Origin: Rhizopus sp. PT2906
Lineage: Eukaryota > Mucoromycota > Mucoromycetes > Mucorales > Rhizopodaceae
NCBI GenBank assembly: GCA_025529335.1
Contig: JAMYHX010000095.1
Coordinates: 1-64,000, forward strand
DNA length: 64,000 nt
Direction: 5' to 3'
Part shown: one piece after another, positions 58,463 through 64,000 of the stretch
Layout of the letters: the number at the start of each line of letters is the position of its first letter
How positions within the stretch are numbered: position 1 is the stretch's first letter
The notes under the pieces: generated by a model
The model's database searches: none
What the model was told of the DNA's origin: nothing
Seen by the model: the letters and a program-made list of their open reading frames with translations, nothing else
Program-made: the position numbers and the translations under genes

Positions 58463-59821
58463 TTACAGCTTAGCTTCTTCAGGTTGTGAAGGACTTATCT
58501 GAAAGAATGCATGAATCTCTGCCACCAGGTTATCTACTTCTTCCGTTGTATTGTGACCATGAAGACATATGCGCACTCTTTCTTGTCCTTTAGGCACAGT
58601 TGGTGAGCATATAGGTTTTACGATAAATCCTTTTCCATTTAAATAAGCAGCCAATGCTCTAACTGGTGCATTACCATTCAATACAACGCCTTGGATTGGG
58701 CTTGATGATGGTAGCAAGGTTCCTATTGGCAACTTGATAGTTTCTCTGAACCGCTGTGTGATGTGGTGAAGGTGTGCTTGAATCTATTCATATTTTAATA
58801 GACTGTCATTTAGCTTGAAAGCGAATTATACTCACTGGCGCTGTTTGCCCGCTTTCCAACATATCATAGGCGCATTTGATTGAAGCCAAGCAGTTGAATG
58901 GCATGAATGTAGAGTAAATGAGTGGACGAGCATAGTTAATGAGATATTCCCGCAAAATGCCTGATCCAAGAACGACAGCTATACGAAATTATTAGATATA
59001 TACCATCTTATTTCCAAAAATGACAAACCTCCATGACTGGCCAATGCTTTTCCAAATGTATGCAAACGAGCAAAGATTTCGTCCTCCAGTCCCAGCTGGT
59101 GAACAACGCCACGTCCTAATGTCCCATACACACCTGTTCCGTGCGCCTAATGAAAATGTTATAGCCACATACACGCGCATTTCTTTCTTTTCTAGTTCGT
59201 TACCTCATCAACGATGATGTATCCATTTTCTCTATTTGGCCAATATTGTCTTAATATATCAACTATTTCTTTGAGAGGAGCAACATCGCCATCCATAGAA
59301 TACACTGTTTCCAATGCAATAAACACGTTCTTTCCGGGATATTGCTTTATCACGTCCACTAGTGTTCTTTCAAAGTCCTCGACGTTTGAATGAAGGAAAG
59401 GAATCTTTTTTGCAGCCCGTGAGAGACGCATGCCTTCGTGTACACTGGCGTGAATAAGCTGGTCATACAGAATAATATCACCTGGTTGAGGCAAGGTGCT
59501 AAACAAACTAGCGTTAGCGTCGAATCCTGAATTGAAGATCAAAGCTGTCTCGCTGTTGTGAAATTGAGCAATTCTTTTTTCCAAATCTTCAACGTAGGCA
59601 GAGTTGCCATCCAACAAACGCGATCCAGTTGATCCTAAAATAGTAGGTAGCGAAGAGAGCTCAGACAGGTATTTTTCTCTAAAGACCAAACTGTGAGAAA
59701 GGCCTAAAAAGTCATTGGACGAAAAGTCGATAGCATGAGCTGGGTTAACCACAAGTTGACGAAGTTTGGATATGTGTCGTCTCTTTGCTAATGTTGCTTG
59801 TAACTGATCTTGAAGGGTCAT
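58463..59821 (-). CDS. 8-amino-7-oxononanoate synthase-like enzyme (BioF), peroxisomal signal
   Basis: PLP enzyme of the alpha-oxoamine synthase family that condenses pimeloyl-CoA with alanine in biotin synthesis. Four exons on the minus strand (59204-59821, 59029-59146, 58836-58978, 58463-58783) give 399 residues. Family blocks are DFSSNDFLGLS, GSTGSRLLDGNSAYVEDLE, LIFNSGFDANASLFSTLPQP, ILYDQLIHASVHEGMRLSRA, ETVYSMDGDVAPL, VDEAHGTGVYG and the PLP lysine in TFGKALASHG. There is no mitochondrial leader, unlike ALA synthase or KBL, and length fits BioF. The protein ends EEAKL: Ala-Lys-Leu is a PTS1 variant, and fungal BioF is known to be peroxisomal. Intron 2 has the weak donor GTTTGT. Confidence 0.88.
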
Positions 59822-60310
59822 TGCTGGAGGTGTGCGAGAGAGAGAGATATAAAAGCAGACAGAAACAAAAGCTGAAATTTTAAATTACGGTGACTCATCA
59901 AGACCCCAACCCCAAAAAAGGCCGTCCATTGAAGAACCGCATTAATCCTAGTGTATCCTTTCATTATGCTTGAGCCATTATGAATAGCAGTTGACAGTCT
60001 GAAGCATCTTGAATAAAGAAAAAACTTGGTAAACAAACCTGCCAACTTGTGATTTTATAGAACAGGTTACACCAACAGCGGTCATAAGCTGTCAGTACTG
60101 ATAAGGTTGACATTATTCTAAAAATAACGTATAGTATGTATTAGAAAGGATAATATTGAGAACAATGGCTATTAGTCAGCCCCATTCGAAGGGAGAGGAG
60201 CGTTGAATATGTTATTATCCGATTATACCTTCTATTACTATTACTATGCAAATATAAAATCAGTCTTCATGTTCCCTTATCAAACAGCATTTCTGAAATA
60301 GCAATCTTGA
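59822..60310. other. Intergenic upstream of the BioF-like gene
   Basis: A 75-residue minus-strand frame at 59818-60045 (INAVLQWTAFFGVGVLMSHR) overlaps the BioF start and is probably its leader. The rest is AT-rich without signal. Confidence 0.35.
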
Positions 60311-60813
60311 CTATTTACTGTCATTATCCATTCTGTATAAAAGCTTTATTGATATCTTTCACTAATTCAATGTCATATTTACTCAAGAAAGCTACCCCAG
60401 TTTTACCTTTTCTGTACTTGTACAGTCATTTCAGAAAGTTGCTGTTTTTGAATTTGATGTCGTGCAAACAATCTTAATGTCCAACAATGATACTGGTTGA
60501 TCCAGCAATGAATCCGTTTGTTTTTACGTTCTTTTCTCAGACCTGTAATAAAAACCGTGGCTGTTAGCTATTGACTCTTTAATTTCTTACGACTATATAA
60601 ACACAAATACAACAAGGAGTCTTTTTCGAGACAATCAAACAGTTTGAGCAATTTCTTCTCAACATTGATTTTCTGGTTGGCTTTCAGCAAACCTTGAGAT
60701 GCATGTTTGCAAAGCGGGAGTAAAAATCTGGGATTCGCTATTTGCACTGCACATTTGCACAGCATTCGCATAATATGTGATGTAAGTAATTCAATTTGCA
60801 CAACAGACAGCAT
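60311..60813 (-). CDS. Short spliced gene of unknown function starting inside a MITE end
   Basis: Three minus-strand exons (60591-60813, 60407-60542, 60311-60332) with introns of 48 and 74 bases join in frame to 126 residues. The first 26 residues or so (MLSVVQIELLTSHIMRMLCK...) are encoded by the end of the MITE-like copy at 60737-61075. The rest, from NPRFLLPLCKHASQGLLKAN through VEKKLLKLFDCLEKDSLLYL and ERKNKRIHCWINQYHCWTLR to VQKRMDNDSK, is helical and basic and lies outside the element. I do not recognise the family. Either the element inserted into an older gene and cut off its 5' part, leaving a pseudogene, or it supplied a new start. Both splice pairs are good matches to local introns. 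Confidence 0.5.
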
Positions 60814-61075
60814 ATCTATTATATTTACCTTATAAACACTCCATCTTGTAAAAGATTATTTGAAGAAAGGACTGATCACAAAAGGCGTTATTCTTATAGA
60901 CGCGTCATGCCCAATTCTCATTGGCCGTAATAATTTCATGGGATAATCCTGTTTTCTTATAAAATGAGTAATAAACCCTCTCTCAATATAATAAAGGGTT
61001 TATGGCAGACTCATCGGCACATGCTTCTCTTATACATCAGTGTTGCACATCGTGTATAGGTGTAGTTTGTCTAAT
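60737..61075. mobile_element. MITE-like element, copy B (inverted, one end lost)
   Basis: Starts GCTATTTGCACTGCACATTT then GCACAGCATTCGCATAAT, the same terminal repeat as copy A. The body (GACTGATCACAAAAGGCGTT, TCATGCCCAATTCTCATTGG, TAATCCTGTTTTCTTATAAA) matches copy A read on the other strand. Past about 61075 the second terminal repeat is not recognisable, so this copy is truncated or diverged there. Confidence 0.75.
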
Positions 61076-61955
61076 GTTATAAGTTAGACATTATGAATGA
61101 TAAATTATGCAATAAAGCTTGAACAGCATTATTCATGCAGACAAGGGTTACTTCAGATCTGATGAAGAATTGCAACATAAGGGATAAATATAGACTTGCA
61201 AATGATGAATAAATTCTATAGTCTTTGTATTAAAACATCCATGATCCAATGTTGTCAGTAAAGCTGCACTGAGACAAGTAGAGGACCAATGAGTACAATA
61301 AGATAAGATGAAGCTTCACAATTACATAACAATAGAACGAAAATAGAAAATATCGCTTACTGCATTAAAAGTTTAAATAGGTTCCTCTCAATAAATCTTC
61401 CCCTATTTGTGTTTAGGTTTCAGGACTCAGATCAACAATTGGTCAGGTACAAATTCAGGTACTGCCTAAAGGTAGAACACTAATAAGTCCTCTATGCTCA
61501 AATAATGATATTTCATAAAGGCTAATACTACAGGCGTATCTTTAGGGCGCTACATGTAGCATCACCTTACAACTTTACACTATCAAAGTCTCTGCTTAGC
61601 CTAAGGCTGTCCATTTCACTCTCTCTGATATAAAATATGGATTGATCATAATTACGCGTGAGCTAAGCGGTCTTTGCTGATCAAACTGACAACATAGAAC
61701 TAGAATAAATAAATAACAACATTTCTTTTTTATCTCTTTCTTCTTCTTGAAAAGAGACAATTCAAGATGACAACTTCCTAAAGCCATGTTTAGCTTGACG
61801 TCACACATTGAAAAGCTTTGTTAGACGACATCATAGGTAGTGGGTAGAGGTAGCGCCCGTAGTATTAGTCTTTTTTTTGAGCGCACCAAGTATTTGCCAA
61901 AAAATCACCAAAGAGTTATATATTTTGGAAGAGATTTATCAATTCCATTTTCACT
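61076..61955. other. Intergenic, no gene seen
   Basis: AT-rich DNA of nearly 900 bases without a frame longer than about 70 codons that looks coding. Confidence 0.4.
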
Positions 61956-62432
61956 TGTTTACCAAGGTACCAAGAATCATTGAAAAACATCAAGAAGAAT
62001 GGATATGAAATCATAAGCTATGCTCGAAGATCACCAACAGGCGAAGACGTTTCACCTTGTAGCTGGGCCTCCTCGCCACTTGTATCGCGTGACTTACAAG
62101 GTAATTTACAAGTTATGGACGATTTAAGTGTTGATGGTAACACACATGACTTGCTTGCCTACCTTAAGTCTGTTTACCATGATGTTTGCTTAGTTATCAT
62201 TGACTTTGCTGGTATAATAACAAGAAGTGAAGATATTGTCAACTTGGTTGAGGCAAATCCCTCTTTAGCAAAGATTGCAATTGAAATCTTTGCCCTATAC
62301 AATGAAGTGTTTATTTTTGACACTGAGAAATTAGTTAAAGATAATGGCTCATTACAAAATTTGAGGATTTATAATTATTGTTGCTGGAATACTTTTGATG
62401 GTACAAGTTATCTGTATCTCGCATATTTTTAA
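61956..62432 (+). pseudogene. Possible serine-recombinase-like relic
   Basis: An open frame with no clear ATG reads LPRYQESLKNIKKNGYEIIS then YARRSPTGEDVSP, and later LLAYLKSVYHDVCLVIIDFA and GIITRSEDIVNL before the stop at 62432. The YARRS strand near the N-terminus and the D-F-A-G-I-x-x-R-S-E-D strand later recall the resolvase fold (Y-x-R-x-S and a loop with D/R/S-E-D). The expected stretch between them seems shortened. This is motif resemblance only. Lack of a start and the apparent internal deletion argue for a dead repeat copy. Confidence 0.35.
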
Positions 62433-62528
62433 TCTTCAGTAGTCAAATAAAATAACGCCAAAATGATCAGCATACAAAGAAGTCACTGAAAGAATCAAAT
62501 TAAACCAATTATGGTTTAGAAGGTCTTT

Positions 62529-62780
62529 TCATCTTTTAACCAGCTTAACTGCTTCATCAATTTCCACTCTTGTCACAATCATTGGCATAGGATCATTGGA
62601 GAGATAGTAACGTGGATCATATGGGCTGCGATGACACACACAAAGTTCATCTTTTTTCGCGCGCTTTTCAAGCCTTACACAGTTTGATGTTCAAGGTCAC
62701 AGGGTGGTAACTATCATGTTCCATTTTGTGGCACTGACCATCTGTTACGTCTTTCTGCTTTATTATTTTACTTTATCAAT
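62529..62780 (-). pseudogene. Degraded coding region, unknown
   Basis: The minus strand reads KQKDVTDGQCHKMEHDSYHP and VTLNIKLCK, then after a one-base shift at about 62673 LEKRAKKDELCVCHRSPYDP and RYYLSNDPMPMIVTRVEIDE to AVKLVKR and a stop. Codon use is coding-like on both sides of the shift. The join could instead be a splice, since TGTAAG precedes it, but no fitting donor is seen. Family unknown; Cys and His are frequent (CHK, CVCH). Confidence 0.35.
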
Positions 62781-63361
62781 TCCTTTTAAAAAGAATAGTA
62801 AGCTAAAAGATTGCTTTTTTTGAGCATACATATGCATCATTACTGATAACGATAAAGAAAACGTCATCAAAAGGACATAGTTTGAATGAACTGCGGCTAA
62901 ATGGATGGGCTTTGTTTGTCCAACGAGATTATAAATAATAATTTTAAGTATGCACTCTCGCACGATATCAATGAATGGGACAAGGGCCGCCTCTTAATTT
63001 CCTTTTATATAAAGTTGAAACAAGCAAGTTGATCGGGGCACTATACCTTGTGTTGAGCAAATGATAGATAAGCGTGTGTTCTTTCACTCTTTGTATGTAT
63101 TTAGAGATATCCATGCCTCTTTAAGCCATTGATCATCTTGTTTACTTGTTCTATTAAGCTTTTATTTTGTTTGTTTATTAGAAATCAAACTGTTTCATAA
63201 TTATTATTGCAAAAAAGAAAATATTATCTAAAAAAGGTTGTATTTATGCATCCGTATGCACATGTACTTATTAAGCCAAATTATATGGATAACTTTGTAT
63301 ATATAAATATACATCATCAAATCTATCTATAGCTACACTTTCTGCCTTTCTTTTATTCATA
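62781..63361. other. Intergenic, upstream of the last cyclin gene
   Basis: AT-rich; a TATATAAATATA stretch at about 63298-63309 lies some 50 bases before the ATG and could be a TATA box. Confidence 0.4.
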
Positions 63362-63964
63362 ATGAATTCTACTGCTTCACCTGTGCTCACATTTAGGTCG
63401 GATTCCGAGCCTCTTTTTTCATACATGGCTTATATTGCTCGCAATTTGGTTCAGTGTTCAAGAGAACGCATCTATCATCAACATACACTGTTACCTTCTT
63501 TACCCAAATTTGTTAAAGCCATTTTTAAAAAATGTCGACTCAGTCCTGCTGTCACAGTGGTAGGGCTAATCTATTTAGAGAGATTAAAGAAAAATTTGCC
63601 CAATGGAGCGAAAGGAGGTAAGACCAAAGGATTGAATATACAATGCACTCTAACTAACGAATGATTAGAATACGATACACCTTACAAGTTGTTTTTGGCT
63701 GCAATGATACTAGCAACAAAGTATATCGAAGATCACAGTGGCCATGCAGTATACATTTATAGAGTTGTCTCACCAATCTACACACCACAAGAACTCAATG
63801 AAATGGAAAGGAGCTTTTTGAATATTTTAAAAGTAAAGAAAATATATATAAAATGGAGTCTATTGAACTAACGTTGTACATAGTTTAACTTGTATGTAGA
63901 CTCAGATCAAGTGGACAAATTTGTTAAAGCTCATCAAGATAAATTACAGCTTCATTTTGCATAA
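63362..63964 (+). CDS. Small PCL-type cyclin
   Basis: Three exons (63362-63617, 63669-63832, 63884-63964) give 166 residues, essentially one cyclin box. Motifs are FSYMAYIARNLVQCSRERIY, LPKFVKAIFKKCRLSPAVTV, VGLIYLERLKKNLP, then YKLFLAAMILATKYIEDHSG and ELNEMERSFLNILKFNLYVD. This order and the short length fit the Pcl1/Pcl2-like group of Pho85 cyclins. The last intron ends at 63883. The nearer-looking acceptor at 63899 would put the reading frame out, while 63883 gives FNLYVDSDQVDKFVKAHQ, the expected end of the box. It is a different subtype from the Pho80-like cyclin at 43.9 kb. Confidence 0.85.
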
Positions 63965-64000
63965 AACGCGCATACATACACTTGTGTACATAGTAGACCT

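Noticed and set aside
59818..60045. 75-codon minus-strand frame just upstream of the BioF-like gene
   Set aside because: It overlaps the BioF start, is not in frame with it, and shows no family motif; more likely leader sequence.
1..64000. CRISPR arrays, operons, riboswitches and bacterial terminators
   Set aside because: The window is eukaryotic (spliceosomal introns throughout) and no regularly spaced repeats of CRISPR type were seen.

Overview
This window looks like nuclear DNA of an early-diverging filamentous fungus, most likely Mucoromycota (Mucorales). It is AT-rich. Genes are packed on both strands and broken by many introns of about 45-60 bases with GTAAG/GTATG donors and short TAG/CAG acceptors. 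Scattered, decayed transposase fragments sit between them. I re-joined exons by hand. For the 23 spliced genes with a family or domain assignment, the summed exon length is a multiple of three, and the joined protein matches its family from end to end. That is the main evidence for the gene models. Family assignments come from recognising motifs in the translation, not from a search.

Layout. 1-13.7 kb: tRNA-Ala, a PPR protein, a Cdc11/AspA-type septin, Ypt6/Rab6, a GNAT acetyltransferase, carnitine acetyltransferase, the cyclophilin-WD40 protein PPWD1 (minus), a small membrane protein and a Zn2Cys6 transcription factor. 13.9-16.8 kb: a transposon graveyard with a deleted DDE element bounded by inverted repeats and three other broken mobile or nuclease-like ORFs. 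17-27.3 kb: a metacaspase, ESCRT-III CHMP2/Vps2, a Neo1-type P4-ATPase (minus) and a Hul5/UBE3C-type HECT ligase. 27.3-30.4 kb: gene-poor. 30.4-35.2 kb: mitochondrial RNA polymerase and a CHZ-motif acidic protein (minus).

35.5-41.6 kb is the most interesting stretch. It holds an augmin HAUS6-like protein with a long Ser/Thr-Pro repeat tail, then an unrecognised coiled-coil protein whose stop codon overlaps that of a convergent KNL1/Spc7-type kinetochore scaffold. Two chromosome-segregation genes therefore flank an orphan coiled-coil gene.

42.1-56.3 kb is dense housekeeping: riboflavin kinase, TIP41, a Pho80-like cyclin (minus), Vms1/ANKZF1 (minus), arginyltransferase ATE1, GPN2, two F-box proteins (one with TPR-F-box-LRR order like Pof3/Dia2), an ARID/Rsc9-like chromatin remodeller subunit and phosphopantothenoylcysteine synthetase (minus). 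56.4-63.4 kb: two inverted copies of a MITE-like element, a small secreted Cys-rich peptide, a BioF-type synthase ending in a PTS1-like AKL, a short spliced gene whose start codon lies inside a MITE end, and more relics. A PCL-type cyclin closes the window.

The genes do not form a single pathway. Local themes are spindle and kinetochore (HAUS6, KNL1, Tip41, septin), protein quality control (Hul5, Vms1, Ate1, F-box proteins), membrane traffic (Ypt6, CHMP2, Neo1) and mitochondrial or peroxisomal metabolism (PPR, RNA polymerase, carnitine acetyltransferase, BioF).
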